Source: an uncultured Collinsella sp.
GTDB lineage: Bacteria > Actinomycetota > Coriobacteriia > Coriobacteriales > Coriobacteriaceae
Reading direction: 5' to 3'
Length of the DNA: 64,000 nt
NCBI GenBank assembly: GCA_900539035.1
Contig: UQAU01000008.1
Coordinates: forward strand, 8,698-72,697
In this document: positions 15,036-24,098 of the stretch, piece after piece
Layout: every line of letters starts with the position of its first letter
Numbering within the stretch: the first letter of the stretch is position 1
The notes under the pieces: model-generated
Databases searched by the model: none
Seen by the model: the letters and a program-made list of their open reading frames with translations, nothing else
Told to the model about the DNA's origin: nothing
Translations under genes and position numbers: made by a program

Positions 15036-17726
15036 ATGGACGGCAACGTCATCATCAAAGCGGTGCTCGACACCGTTGACGTATCCAAGAACATCAAGGC
15101 CCTGGAGCGCGACCTCCAGGGCATCTCCTGGAAGAACATAACCGAGGGCGACGAGAAGGCCGCGAAGCTGTCGTCCTCGTTCAAGAAGGCCGGCACGGCC
15201 GCCACGGTGACGCTGACCGCGCCCGTGGTGGCCGCCGGCAAGGCCGTATTCGGCGTGGCCAGCGACTACGAGCAGGCCAACGCCCGCATAGCCGCCGCGT
15301 TCGGCGTGTCCGGCGAGGAGGCCGAGCGTTTCAGCGGCATAGGCAAGCGCATATACGAGGGTGGCTGGGGCCAGTCCCTGGACGAGGTCAACGATGCGCT
15401 GATCCAGTGCAAGTCCACCCTTCGCGACGTGTCCGACGAGGACCTGCAGACCGTCACCACCAACGCACTCATGCTGTCGGACACCTTCGGCGCAGACGTG
15501 AACGAGTCCATACGCGGCACCAACGCCCTCATGGAGGGCTTCGGGCTGTCCGCCACCGAGGCCAGCGACCTGCTGACGGCGGGCATGCAGCGCGGCCTGA
15601 ACTACACCGACGAGCTGGGCGACAACCTGAGCGAATACTCCGTGCGATGGGGCGAGGCGGGAATGAGCGCCAGCGAGTACTTCTCGCTGCTCGAAGCGGG
15701 CACGTCCAACGGCGCGTACAACCTGGACAAGGTGGGCGACTACCTCAACGAGTTCCTGACGGCGCTGTCCGACGGCCGCATGGAGGAATCCATCGGCTCG
15801 TTCAGCGAGGGCACGCAGGAGGTCTTCGAGAACTTCAAGAACGGCAGCGCCACCGCCGAGGACATGCTGCAGGCGGTGCTGGGCGACCTCACGCAGATGC
15901 CAAACGAGTACGACAAGGCCGCGCTGGCCTCCACCCTGTGGTCCTCGCTGGGCGAGGACAATGCCATGGGCATGATCGAGTCCCTGGCTGGCGTGCAGGA
16001 CAGCTTCGGCGACGTGGCGGGCGCTGCGCAGCAGGCCCAGGAGGCCGCCTCCGACAGCTTCGCCGTGAAATCGCAGGAGGCCATGCGCGAGCTGCAGGGC
16101 TCCATCGAGCCGCTTGGCGAGCCGCTGCTCAACATCGCCACCAACGTGGCGGGTGTCGTCAAGTCGTTCTCCGAGTGGTTCGCCGGCATCGGCGAGGGCG
16201 GCCAGACCGCCGTGCTGGCGATCGCCACGATAGCGGCCGCCATAGGCCCCGTGCTGTCGACGGTCGGCACCGTCGTGGACGCCGTGCCGAAAATCGGAGC
16301 GGCCTTCCAGGTGGTCGGCAAGCTGGGCACCGGCGCGCTGGGGCTCATAGCCGCGCACCCCGTGGTAGCGGCCATAGCGGCCATCATCGCCGCCGTGGTG
16401 CTGCTGTGGAACAACTGCGAGGAGTTCCGCGACGCGGTGACCGCCGTGTGGGATGCCGTGTGCGCCGCGTTCGAGGTGGCCACCCAGGTGGCGGGCGACG
16501 TGGCCCAAAGCGTCGGCGAGTTCTTCTCGCAGCTCGGCGAGACGCTGGGCGGCGTGTGGGACGGCATCTGCTCCACGGTGCAGGGGGCCATCGACGCCAT
16601 AGCCGGGTTCTTCCAAGGCCTGGCCGGCACCGCCTCGTCCATCTGGGACGGCATCTGCAACGTTGTGCAGGTCGCCGTGATGCTGCTGGGCGAGATTCTG
16701 AACCTGGCCATCGAGACGCTGCTCATACCCTGGAACTTCATCTGGGAGAACTTCGGCGAGCAGCTGACGGCGGCATGGGACGCAATCTGCAGCGCGGTGG
16801 GAGGCTACATCGACGCGGTGAGCCAGGTCATCACCGACGTGGTGACGGCGCTCTCCGAATGGTGGGGCGCGACGTGGGAAGGCATCAGCGGCACCGCCAG
16901 CGCCATATGGGAGGCCATCTACGGCGCGGTGAGCGCATACATCCAGTACGTTAGCGACGTGATAGGCGCGGCCCTTTTGGTCATCCAGGGCGTGTGGGAC
17001 ACGGTGTGGGGCGCGGTGAGCTCCACCGCCTCCAGCATATGGGATGCCATCAGCTCGGCGATAGGCGCGGCCATCAATGCCATCAGCTCCACCATATCGG
17101 CGGTGCTGTCGGCAATTCAGGCGGTGTGGGACTCCATATGGGGTGCCGTGAGCAGCACGGCGTCGAGCGTGTGGGGCGGCATCAGCTCCACCATATCCAG
17201 CATCGTGAACGGCATCCGCGACACGATATCCAGCGTGTTCAACGCCGCCAAGGACACCGTGAGCAGCGTGTGGAACTCCATCAAGAGCGCCATCGAGACG
17301 CCGATACAGAACGCCCGCGACACCGTGCGCAACGTCATCGACTCCATCAAGGGGTTCTTCAACTTCTCGTGGTCGCTGCCCCACCTGAAGCTGCCGCACC
17401 TGTCCATCTCCGGCAGCTTCAGCATCGCCCCGCCGAGCGTGCCGCACTTCGGCATCGACTGGTACGCCAAGGGCGGCGTGTTCAACGGCCCCAGCGTCAT
17501 CGGCGTCGGCGAGGCGGGCCCCGAGGGCGTGGTGCCGTTCAACGAGCGCGGCGCGCGCCCGCTGGCCGAGGGCATCGCCAAGCTGCTCGACGGCAAGGGC
17601 GGCGCGGCCCATGGCGACACGAACGTGACAATCAACCTGTACGCGACCGTGCGGGAGGAGGCCGACATCGAGAAAATCTCCCGCCAGATAGCCAAGGAAA
17701 TCAAACGGCAGGAGTGCTTCGCATGA
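15036..17726 (+). CDS. Tail tape measure protein
   Basis: About 896 aa from ATG at 15036; GTG at 15030 overlapping the previous stop is possible. An N-terminal coiled coil (KNIKALERDLQGISW) leads to TMP-core helices, two hydrophobic stretches (IATIAAAIGPVLSTVG; VVAAIAAIIAAVVLLW) and many Trp-containing degenerate repeats of the type IWDAISSAIGAAINAI. The end has the common KGGVFNGPSVIGVGEAGPEG motif. It sets tail length and may form a channel in the host membrane during DNA entry. Confidence 0.93.
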   Translation: MDGNVIIKAVLDTVDVSKNIKALERDLQGISWKNITEGDEKAAKLSSSFKKAGTAATVTLTAPVVAAGKAVFGVASDYEQANARIAAAFGVSGEEAERFSGIGKRIYEGGWGQSLDEVNDALIQCKSTLRDVSDEDLQTVTTNALMLSDTFGADVNESIRGTNALMEGFGLSATEASDLLTAGMQRGLNYTDELGDNLSEYSVRWGEAGMSASEYFSLLEAGTSNGAYNLDKVGDYLNEFLTALSDGRMEESIGSFSEGTQEVFENFKNGSATAEDMLQAVLGDLTQMPNEYDKAALASTLWSSLGEDNAMGMIESLAGVQDSFGDVAGAAQQAQEAASDSFAVKSQEAMRELQGSIEPLGEPLLNIATNVAGVVKSFSEWFAGIGEGGQTAVLAIATIAAAIGPVLSTVGTVVDAVPKIGAAFQVVGKLGTGALGLIAAHPVVAAIAAIIAAVVLLWNNCEEFRDAVTAVWDAVCAAFEVATQVAGDVAQSVGEFFSQLGETLGGVWDGICSTVQGAIDAIAGFFQGLAGTASSIWDGICNVVQVAVMLLGEILNLAIETLLIPWNFIWENFGEQLTAAWDAICSAVGGYIDAVSQVITDVVTALSEWWGATWEGISGTASAIWEAIYGAVSAYIQYVSDVIGAALLVIQGVWDTVWGAVSSTASSIWDAISSAIGAAINAISSTISAVLSAIQAVWDSIWGAVSSTASSVWGGISSTISSIVNGIRDTISSVFNAAKDTVSSVWNSIKSAIETPIQNARDTVRNVIDSIKGFFNFSWSLPHLKLPHLSISGSFSIAPPSVPHFGIDWYAKGGVFNGPSVIGVGEAGPEGVVPFNERGARPLAEGIAKLLDGKGGAAHGDTNVTINLYATVREEADIEKISRQIAKEIKRQECFA

Positions 17727-18436
17727 TATACAACGGCTTCGACTTCGCGCCGTGGTTCGACACCCGGCTCGTGACCCGCTCGCTGCTGCCCGAGTACGAA
17801 ATCGCCACGCGCGACGTGCCCGGGCAGCCCGGCTCGCGCTTCATGCGCGCAGAGCTGAAACCCCTGACGATAGACGTGGCGGCGGCCTGGAGGGCACGCC
17901 CCGCCGACGATATGGCGGCCCTTCGCCGCCTCATGGCCTCGCGCCTGCTGTGCCTCAAGGAGGCCGAGCTGTGGCTGGACGACGAGAGGCACCTGGGCCT
18001 GCGCTACATGGCCGTGCTGACCTCGCCGGGCGCGCTCGACACGTTGTGGCACACCGGCGAGGCCGCGCTGACGTTCACGGCATACGACCCCGTGGCCTAC
18101 GGGGCCGAGGGGCGCGCAACCGTGTCGGGCACCTCGGGCGTGCAGGTTGGCGGGACGTTCCGCACCTATCCCACCGTGACCGTCAGGCCCGGCGGCAGCA
18201 CGTCGGCGCTGCGGCTGACGAACATGGGCACGGGCGAGTTCGTGCAGATCGACATGGCGGTGACGGCATCGAGCGCGGTGGTCATCGACATGGCCGCCCC
18301 GCAGGCCACGGTGGACGGCAGCCCCGCGCCCGTGACCTTCGAGAGTGACTTCTTCCCGCTGGAGCCGGGGGCCAACAGCCTCAGGCTGTCCAGCGGCACC
18401 GCGACGGTACAGTGGACGGAAAGGTACGTGGGCTGA
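17723..18436 (+). CDS. Distal tail protein (Dit, siphovirus tail component)
   Basis: 237 aa, ATGA overlap with the tape measure. MIYNGFDF start, LTSPGALDTLWHTGEAALTFTAYDP and the beta-rich C-terminal half (galectin-like arm) fit the Sipho_tail/Dit family. It would form the ring linking tail tube and baseplate. Position between tape measure and Tal is diagnostic. Confidence 0.85.
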   Translation: MIYNGFDFAPWFDTRLVTRSLLPEYEIATRDVPGQPGSRFMRAELKPLTIDVAAAWRARPADDMAALRRLMASRLLCLKEAELWLDDERHLGLRYMAVLTSPGALDTLWHTGEAALTFTAYDPVAYGAEGRATVSGTSGVQVGGTFRTYPTVTVRPGGSTSALRLTNMGTGEFVQIDMAVTASSAVVIDMAAPQATVDGSPAPVTFESDFFPLEPGANSLRLSSGTATVQWTERYVG

Positions 18437-21330
18437 TGATTCTGTGGGTATGCGACCGCTGGGAGGCGTACAAGGGACCCATCAAGACGCTGTTCGAGTG
18501 CGAGGACACGCGCGAGGTCAACGGCGAGAACGCCCTGAGCATCACAACGCTGGCGCGCCTGGACAAGGGCGACCGCCTGGTGTGGCGCGACCTCAAGGGC
18601 CGCTGGCACGAGAACATCGTGGACGGCGTGGAAGAGGAGCGCGCAAGCGCGGGCATCCTCTACACGTACTACTGCCCGACCTCGGCGCAAATCGAGCTCC
18701 TGGGCGACTACCTGGAGTACAAGCGCCCCTACGACGTGAGCGCCTACGCCGCGCTGGCCTCGGCGCTGTCCTCCTCGCGCTGGCAGGTCGGAACCGTGGC
18801 CGACCTCGGGCAGGCCGGCACGAACTTCTACCACACCAACGCATGGGCGGCCATCCACGACGTGGCAGACACTTGGGGCGGCGAGCTGTCGTTCGAAATC
18901 CAGGTGAGCGGCACCAAGGTGACCGCACGCCGCGTGTGCATGGCCAAGCAGGTCGGCGAGGACAACGGCAAGCGTTTCACCTACGCCAAGGACCTCGTGA
19001 GCGTCAAGCGCAGCGTGGACGAGGGCAACGTGTGTACCGCCCTGTACGGCTACGGCAAGTCCCTGCAGACCGCCGACGAGGACGGCAACCTGACGGGCGG
19101 CTACGATCGCAAGCTGACCTTCGGCGACGTGAACGGCGGGCAGAACTGGGTGGGGTCGGCCGACGCGCTGGCGCGCTGGGGACGGCCCGACGGCAAGGGC
19201 GGCAAGGCGCACGTGTTCGGCGACGTGGAGTTCTCCGACTGCGAGGACGCCGCCGAGCTGAAGAAGCTCACCGAGGCGCAGCTGGCGAAGTCGTGCGTGC
19301 CCACCGTGTCCTACACTGCGGACGCCGTGGCGCTTGCGCGCGCCGGCGAGGGCTTCGAGGGCGCGGACGAGGGCGACCTGGTGACCGTGGTGGACAAGGT
19401 GTACGACCCGCCGCTGCGCGTGCGCACGCGCATCACCAAGGTGGTGGAGGACCAGCTGCGCCCCGGCGAGGTCACCTACACGTTCGGCAACTACCAGACG
19501 GTCGCCGAGCTGATGGCCGCGCAGAAGTCGGCCGCCAAGTCCACCGCCTCGACCATCCGGGCGACCGTGACCGAGGCCGTGAACGCCTCGAACAAGGCAT
19601 CGACCGGCAAATGGGGCGAGAGCCTGGCGGCCGCCGAGGAGCGCCAGAAGGCGTACGCCAAGGAGGTCGGCGGCGCCGCCCAGGACTACACCGACCAGAT
19701 AAGGGACGAGCTGGACAAGGCCCTCAAGGAGTACGCCGACAACGGGGACACCACGCTGGAGGAGGCGCTGAAGAAGTACTCCGACGACGGCAACCTGGAC
19801 CTGGACGAGGTGCTGCGCCTGTACACCGACACGTCGATAGAGCAAAGCGAGAGCGTGCTCAAGCAGATAGACGAGGCCAACAAGGAGTACCTGGAAGGCG
19901 TCACGGGCAAGCTGGACGAACGGCTGACGAGCGCCGAGGGCGAGGTGGATGGGCTGCAGAAACAGCTCGACCAGCTGCCGACGGATATCCGCAAGAAGAT
20001 CGTTGACATGCTCAACAGCGAGGTGAACACCACGGGCGGCTGGGTGTACGAGGAGCCCGGCCAAGGCATCCTGGTGTACGACAAAAAGCCCGAGAGCGCC
20101 ACCAAGTGCGTCAAGATAGGCGGCGGAATCATCGGCGTGGCCAACTCCAAGTACTCCAGCGGCGCGTGGAAGTGGCGCACGGCCATAACCGGCGACGGCG
20201 TGACCGCCGACGAGCTGACCACGGGCCGCATCAAAGGCGGGAACTCGTACTGGGACCTCGACAGCGGGGCCTTCTACCTGCGCGACGGCTCTATCTTCAT
20301 GACCGACAGCAACGGCAACAGGGTCTATATCAACGCCACCAACGGCTTCCAGATATACGACAAGAACGGCTCCATCATCGCGGGCACCGTGCTGGTGGGC
20401 AGCACCTCCATGTTCCGCTGCAACATGGTCGGCACGTCGTCAACCAACTACATCACCACCGGCACGACGACGAACAACCACCCGGGAGCGTCGTTTGTGA
20501 ACGGCTCGACCGAGTACTGCACCATCGAGGCCGTCCACGCGAAGGACAGCCCCACGCCGCGCTCGACCGACGGCGTGGGCATATCGACCTGCGGCTACGG
20601 CTTCCTGGCAGTCAACCGCTACTACCGCCAGACGTGGCTGACGACCCCCTACTACGCGGGCTACATGAGCCATCCCGACGAGCAGCTGTACATGAAGAGC
20701 GGCAACAGCAACGCGGGCGGCTCGGCGTACGTGAAGCTGCAGGAGAACTCCAACAACTACGTGTACCTGGATAGCAGCCGCGCAGACATTGGGTCGTCGG
20801 GCACCGCCAGGATACTCGCCCCGAAGTTCGCCATAGGAACCAGTCCGAACAGCGGCGGCACCTACGGGTACACGGGCTCCACGCAGTTCATCGGGTGCAT
20901 CACCAACAACGGCAACAGCTGGACGTGGGGCGCCATCAACGTGGTGAACGGAATCATCACCGGCATGAGCAGCATCACGGGAAACCAGACCAGCGAGAGG
21001 GGAAACGGAATGTTCTACCACCTTGTGCAGCAGCCCGAAGCGCCGCAGGCGCTCGACGGCGCGCCGAAGCCGCCCGAGGCGCTTCCGGTGTTCGAGTGCA
21101 TCAGCGACCCGGCCACGGCGCGGGCCATCGTGGAATCGGAAGACGTGTTCGAGTTCGACGGCAAGGGCGGCTTCACGCTCGTGTCCAGCCCCGTGGCCGT
21201 CATGGACGCGGAAGGCGGCGAGGCCAACGCCGTGGACTTCTCGGCGCTCACCGACGAGGAGATATGCGGGGTCCACAGAGCGCAGCCCGGCGACATATCG
21301 CGGACACTTGCGGCAGAAGGAAAGGAATGA
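18436..21330 (+). CDS. Tail-associated protein (Tal, prophage endopeptidase-tail type)
   Basis: 964 aa. Residues 1-370 match the prophage tail protein fold (gp27-like): YTYYCPTSAQIELLGDYLEY, GGELSFEIQVSG, KRSVDEGNVCTALYGYGK and VVDKVYDPPLRVRTRI. A helical region (380-530) follows, then beta-structured repeats GITGDGVTADELTTGRIKGG-like (here AITGDGVTADELTTG) and a glycine-rich fibre section (~600-840). A helical C-terminal tail ends at SRTLAAEGKE. No obvious peptidase motif was found. It forms the baseplate hub and carries distal fibre domains. Confidence 0.85.
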   Translation: MILWVCDRWEAYKGPIKTLFECEDTREVNGENALSITTLARLDKGDRLVWRDLKGRWHENIVDGVEEERASAGILYTYYCPTSAQIELLGDYLEYKRPYDVSAYAALASALSSSRWQVGTVADLGQAGTNFYHTNAWAAIHDVADTWGGELSFEIQVSGTKVTARRVCMAKQVGEDNGKRFTYAKDLVSVKRSVDEGNVCTALYGYGKSLQTADEDGNLTGGYDRKLTFGDVNGGQNWVGSADALARWGRPDGKGGKAHVFGDVEFSDCEDAAELKKLTEAQLAKSCVPTVSYTADAVALARAGEGFEGADEGDLVTVVDKVYDPPLRVRTRITKVVEDQLRPGEVTYTFGNYQTVAELMAAQKSAAKSTASTIRATVTEAVNASNKASTGKWGESLAAAEERQKAYAKEVGGAAQDYTDQIRDELDKALKEYADNGDTTLEEALKKYSDDGNLDLDEVLRLYTDTSIEQSESVLKQIDEANKEYLEGVTGKLDERLTSAEGEVDGLQKQLDQLPTDIRKKIVDMLNSEVNTTGGWVYEEPGQGILVYDKKPESATKCVKIGGGIIGVANSKYSSGAWKWRTAITGDGVTADELTTGRIKGGNSYWDLDSGAFYLRDGSIFMTDSNGNRVYINATNGFQIYDKNGSIIAGTVLVGSTSMFRCNMVGTSSTNYITTGTTTNNHPGASFVNGSTEYCTIEAVHAKDSPTPRSTDGVGISTCGYGFLAVNRYYRQTWLTTPYYAGYMSHPDEQLYMKSGNSNAGGSAYVKLQENSNNYVYLDSSRADIGSSGTARILAPKFAIGTSPNSGGTYGYTGSTQFIGCITNNGNSWTWGAINVVNGIITGMSSITGNQTSERGNGMFYHLVQQPEAPQALDGAPKPPEALPVFECISDPATARAIVESEDVFEFDGKGGFTLVSSPVAVMDAEGGEANAVDFSALTDEEICGVHRAQPGDISRTLAAEGKE

Positions 21331-21333
21331 GGC

Positions 21334-22236
21334 ATGGCAACGCACGAGCTTACGCTCAACCTCAAGAAGACCAACATAGCGCCGCCCGTCATCACCGTGC
21401 ACCAGGGCGACAGCGCCGAGGTCCTGAAGGCCGCCATCTACGACGGCGACAAGAAGGCGGCCCTGACGGGCTGCAAGGTGCACCTCATGGCTGCGAAGCC
21501 CGACCACACCTACGTGGAGCAGCAGTTCACTGGCATCAGCGACAACGTGGCCACCGTGACGGTCGACCCCGCCGTCTTCGGCGTGGCCGGGCTGCTCAAG
21601 GTGTGCTACGTGCGCGTGCGGAACGCGGCAGGGCTGGACGCCACCACCGAGAACGTCCTGGTGAACGTGCTGCCCTCGGCGAGCGCGTCGGGCGAGATAT
21701 CCGGCCCGTACGTCGATGCGGTGGAGGCGATCATCGCGAACCTCGAAGGGCAGCTAGCCGACGTGAGCGCGCTGAACGCGCAGATGCAGAAGGCCGAGGC
21801 CTCCCGCGCGAGCGCGGAAAACCAGCGCGCCGCGAGCGAGAAGACGCGCCAGACCGCCGAAACCAAGCGCGCAGAGGCCGAGAAGAAGCGAGCCGCGGCG
21901 GAAAGCGACCGCGTGACCGAGGCGTCGCAGCTGAAGACGGCCTCGCAAGCCGCCACGGCTGCGGCAAACGGCGCGGCCTCGAACGCCGACGCGGCGGCAA
22001 ACATCGCCCTGCAGATAGCCAACAGCGTGGCGCAGGGCAGCGCGGGCAGCTCGGACATGGCCAAGCAGAAGCAGCAGATAGCCGACCTGTACGGCAAGCT
22101 GGCCGACGCCACGGACGCGTTCATCTACGACGACGGCACCGTGTACTGCCCCGCCTCCAAGGCCAGTGCATCTGGCAGCACCGTCACGTTCGGGAGCACC
22201 TGCACGGCGTCCGGCACAACCCTCAACCTCAAGTAG
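21334..22236 (+). CDS. Baseplate upper protein-like (BppU N-terminal domain)
   Basis: 300 aa. Residues 1-115 form a beta domain of the BppU type (LTLNLKKTNIAPPVITVHQGD, VTVDPAVFGVAGLLKVCYV). A long Ala/Glu/Lys coiled coil follows (about 130-245: KAEASRASAENQRAAS, ETKRAEAEKKRAAAE). The short C-terminal beta segment could plug into the next protein. Encoded just upstream of the DGR target, it probably links the baseplate hub to the variable receptor-binding protein. Confidence 0.75.
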   Translation: MATHELTLNLKKTNIAPPVITVHQGDSAEVLKAAIYDGDKKAALTGCKVHLMAAKPDHTYVEQQFTGISDNVATVTVDPAVFGVAGLLKVCYVRVRNAAGLDATTENVLVNVLPSASASGEISGPYVDAVEAIIANLEGQLADVSALNAQMQKAEASRASAENQRAASEKTRQTAETKRAEAEKKRAAAESDRVTEASQLKTASQAATAAANGAASNADAAANIALQIANSVAQGSAGSSDMAKQKQQIADLYGKLADATDAFIYDDGTVYCPASKASASGSTVTFGSTCTASGTTLNLK

Positions 22237-22248
22237 AAAGGCAACGAA

Positions 22249-23157
22249 ATGGCACAAGCGAAAACCCTGTCGGTGGGCGGCATCGGCTACGAGGTCATCG
22301 ACGATACCGCGCGCAGCAACGCGCAGACGGCGCTCAACAACGCCGAGTACAACCGCCAGGGCCAAATCGGCAAGTACGGCGGGCAGAACATCGCCGCCAT
22401 CCTGGCGGGAGAGATCGGCAGCGGCAGCGTGTACGACGCGCTGCACAAGCGCATCGCCGCCAACAACTTCGCGGGCCTGCGCGTGGGCGACTACCTCGAC
22501 GTGCCGCTCGTGAGCGCGTCCGCCGTCGCCGCCCAGCAGTCCGTGCGCTTCCTGCTGGCGCACATCGACCCGTACCTTTACTGCGGCGACAACAGCAAGG
22601 GCCACCACATCGCCTTCGTGGCCTCCGCGCCCATCGCCGTGGCCAAGACCGTGACCGGCGTTGCCAACGACAGCTTCCTGATGTGGAACATGACCAACAC
22701 GAACCAGGGCACCGCCGACAAGAAATGCCCCTACCCCAACAGCAACCTCAAGGCGTGGGAGACGTCCTTCGAGGCGTGCCTGCCCGAGGGCCTGACCAAG
22801 TACCTGCTGACCCAGCGCGTCCTGCTTGAGGAGCGTTACAGCGCCAGCGGCGCGCTCAACGACTCCAACTCGTGGAGCTGGCAGGATATCGGCAAGGTGT
22901 TCTCGCTGTCGGAGATGGAGGTGTACGGCTGCCCAGTGTGGGGCACCAAGGGCTACAGCGTCGGCTTCGACTGCCAGTGGGACCTGTTCAGGGACACCGC
23001 GCACCGAATCAACGGAACTCGGTGCGCTTGGTGGTTGCGTTCCGTCATGGGTGGCTCCTCGTCCGCCGTGTGCTACGTCAACTCCACCGGCCCTGCCATC
23101 TGCCACTCGGCGACGTACGTCTGGGTTCGCCCCCGCCCCGGCTTCCTCGTCGGCTAG
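22249..23157 (+). CDS. DGR target: tail receptor-binding protein with C-type-lectin-like variable domain
   Basis: 302 aa. The N-terminal ~50 residues include NAQTALNNAEYNRQGQIG, a likely attachment helix. The rest is a formylglycine/C-type-lectin-like fold of the DUF6273 kind: FSLSEMEVYGCPVWG, GFDCQWDLF, RCAWWLRS and WVRPRPGF. The last 43 codons are the variable repeat (23019-23146). Compared with the template, 9 amino acids differ at codons 260, 273, 279, 280, 282, 284, 285, 286 and 290, and codon 298 is silent; most were Asn codons in the template. Its place at the end of the tail module makes it the probable host-recognition protein diversified by the retroelement. Confidence 0.93.
   Translation: MAQAKTLSVGGIGYEVIDDTARSNAQTALNNAEYNRQGQIGKYGGQNIAAILAGEIGSGSVYDALHKRIAANNFAGLRVGDYLDVPLVSASAVAAQQSVRFLLAHIDPYLYCGDNSKGHHIAFVASAPIAVAKTVTGVANDSFLMWNMTNTNQGTADKKCPYPNSNLKAWETSFEACLPEGLTKYLLTQRVLLEERYSASGALNDSNSWSWQDIGKVFSLSEMEVYGCPVWGTKGYSVGFDCQWDLFRDTAHRINGTRCAWWLRSVMGGSSSAVCYVNSTGPAICHSATYVWVRPRPGFLVG
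23019..23146 (+). repeat. DGR variable repeat (VR)
   Basis: 128 bp at the 3' end of the target gene, aligned without gaps to 23756-23883 (offset 737). There are 14 mismatches and every one is at an adenine of the template: TR 23763, 23764, 23802, 23803, 23820, 23821, 23824, 23829, 23830, 23836, 23839, 23841, 23853, 23879. No mismatch falls on C, G or T. The GC-rich 3' part (23121-23141) is identical and fits the initiation-of-mutagenic-homing region. Confidence 0.97.
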
Positions 23158-23185
23158 CCAGCCGAGTGCTCTATACTCTGCTTTT

Positions 23186-23210
23186 AGGCGACCGCCTTGC
23201 GCGGTCGCCT
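23186..23210 (+). other. DGR stem-loop downstream of VR
   Basis: Perfect 10-bp inverted repeat AGGCGACCGC/GCGGTCGCCT with loop CTTGC, 40 bases after the VR end. GC-rich hairpins or cruciforms at this place are known to promote target recognition in other DGRs. It lacks a T tract, so it is not simply a terminator. Confidence 0.75.
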
Positions 23211-23213
23211 CTC

Positions 23214-23236
23214 GCCCGCGAAGCGGGCCGTTTTTT
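23214..23236 (+). terminator. Rho-independent terminator after DGR target gene
   Basis: 6-bp stem GCCCGC/GCGGGC with GAA loop followed by six T residues. It separates structural tail transcription from avd-TR-RT. Confidence 0.75.
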
Positions 23237-23260
23237 CGCCAGTTTCCCCAGGAGGTGCAC

Positions 23261-23731
23261 GTGAGCGGCGTCTACCAGCGCAACCGCGAGGTGTCCGAGT
23301 ACAAGTTCTTCACTCAAGCGATCGCCATCCGCGTGGAGGTCAACAAGCTGATGGCGTCGTCCTCCGTGGTTCCGAAGGCCTACCGTCTGCTGAACGCGGT
23401 GCCGACCGTGGAGACGGCTCGCAGCATCGTGTACAACGTCAACCGCGCCGACTGCTTCTATCCCAACAGCTCGTTCAATGCGCTGGAGCGCAGGCGCTAC
23501 CTCACGCTGGCCATAGCGGACTGCGAGCAGCTCATGCTGGACATGCAGTGCCTCATGGATATCGGCCTGCCCGTGAACGCCAACCGCTTCGAGGAGCTGG
23601 CGGCCATGGTCGAGGAGGAGATCAAGCTGCTGAAGGGCGCGCGCAAGAACGTGCGCATCACCGGCAAGAAGTCGACCGAGGAGCGCATAGCCGAGGCCGA
23701 GGCCGAGCTAGAGCGCCTGCGTTCGCTATAA
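23261..23731 (+). CDS. avd: DGR accessory variability determinant (Avd)
   Basis: 156 aa from GTG at 23261 with CAGGAGGTG upstream. It is an all-helical protein (YKFFTQAIAIRVEVNKLM, RRRYLTLAIADCEQLMLDM, NRFEELAAMVEEEIKLL), somewhat longer than the ~120-130 aa Avd norm, with a basic/acidic C-terminal helix extension. Avd forms a barrel-like pentamer that binds RT and template RNA and is required for mutagenic homing. It lies directly before the template repeat, the standard place. Confidence 0.87.
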   Translation: MSGVYQRNREVSEYKFFTQAIAIRVEVNKLMASSSVVPKAYRLLNAVPTVETARSIVYNVNRADCFYPNSSFNALERRRYLTLAIADCEQLMLDMQCLMDIGLPVNANRFEELAAMVEEEIKLLKGARKNVRITGKKSTEERIAEAEAELERLRSL

Positions 23732-23755
23732 TGGACGGCGGTCGCGCCTTGTTTA

Positions 23756-23883
23756 TCGGTGCAATTGGTGGTTGCGTTCCGTCATGGGTGGCTCCTCGTC
23801 CAACGTGTGCTACGTCAACAACAACGGCAATGCCAACTACAACTCGGCGACGAACGTCTGGGTTCGCCCCCGCCCCGGATTCC
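23756..23883 (+). ncRNA. DGR template repeat (TR) within the template RNA
   Basis: 128-bp template for the VR. It holds 23 adenines between 23763 and 23879, of which 14 are substituted in the current VR and 9 retained. In the VR frame it reads RCNWWLRS...SNVCYVNNNGNANYNSATN: many AAC/AAT codons, which by adenine randomisation can give 15 amino acids without creating stops. The template RNA presumably extends from about 23730 into the 215-base spacer before the RT. Confidence 0.95.
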
Positions 23884-24098
23884 CTTATTGCCAGACCGAG
23901 TAGGCCCCAGGGCCGAAAGCAGAGCGCGGAGAGGAAGGAAGGCGCGACCATCGGGCACGAGCCCGTAAATACGCACCCCGCGAGGGTGGCCGGACGCTGC
24001 TTGCATGGCGCGGCGCTCCGTGGCTCCGCCGCGTTTCATGGCCATGCCTCAAGCGGCTGCCAGAGCCACATTGCAAGCCGTGCGGGGTGCCTTCCGCT

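Noticed and set aside
14853..17612. 919-codon minus-strand ORF opposite the tape measure gene
   Set aside because: His/Gly/Ala/Arg-rich antisense shadow of repeated tape measure codons, no ribosome binding site and no domain.
22249..23157. Possible second VR elsewhere in the tail genes
   Set aside because: No other segment with the WWLRS...WVRPRPGF pattern or TR identity was found in the window.
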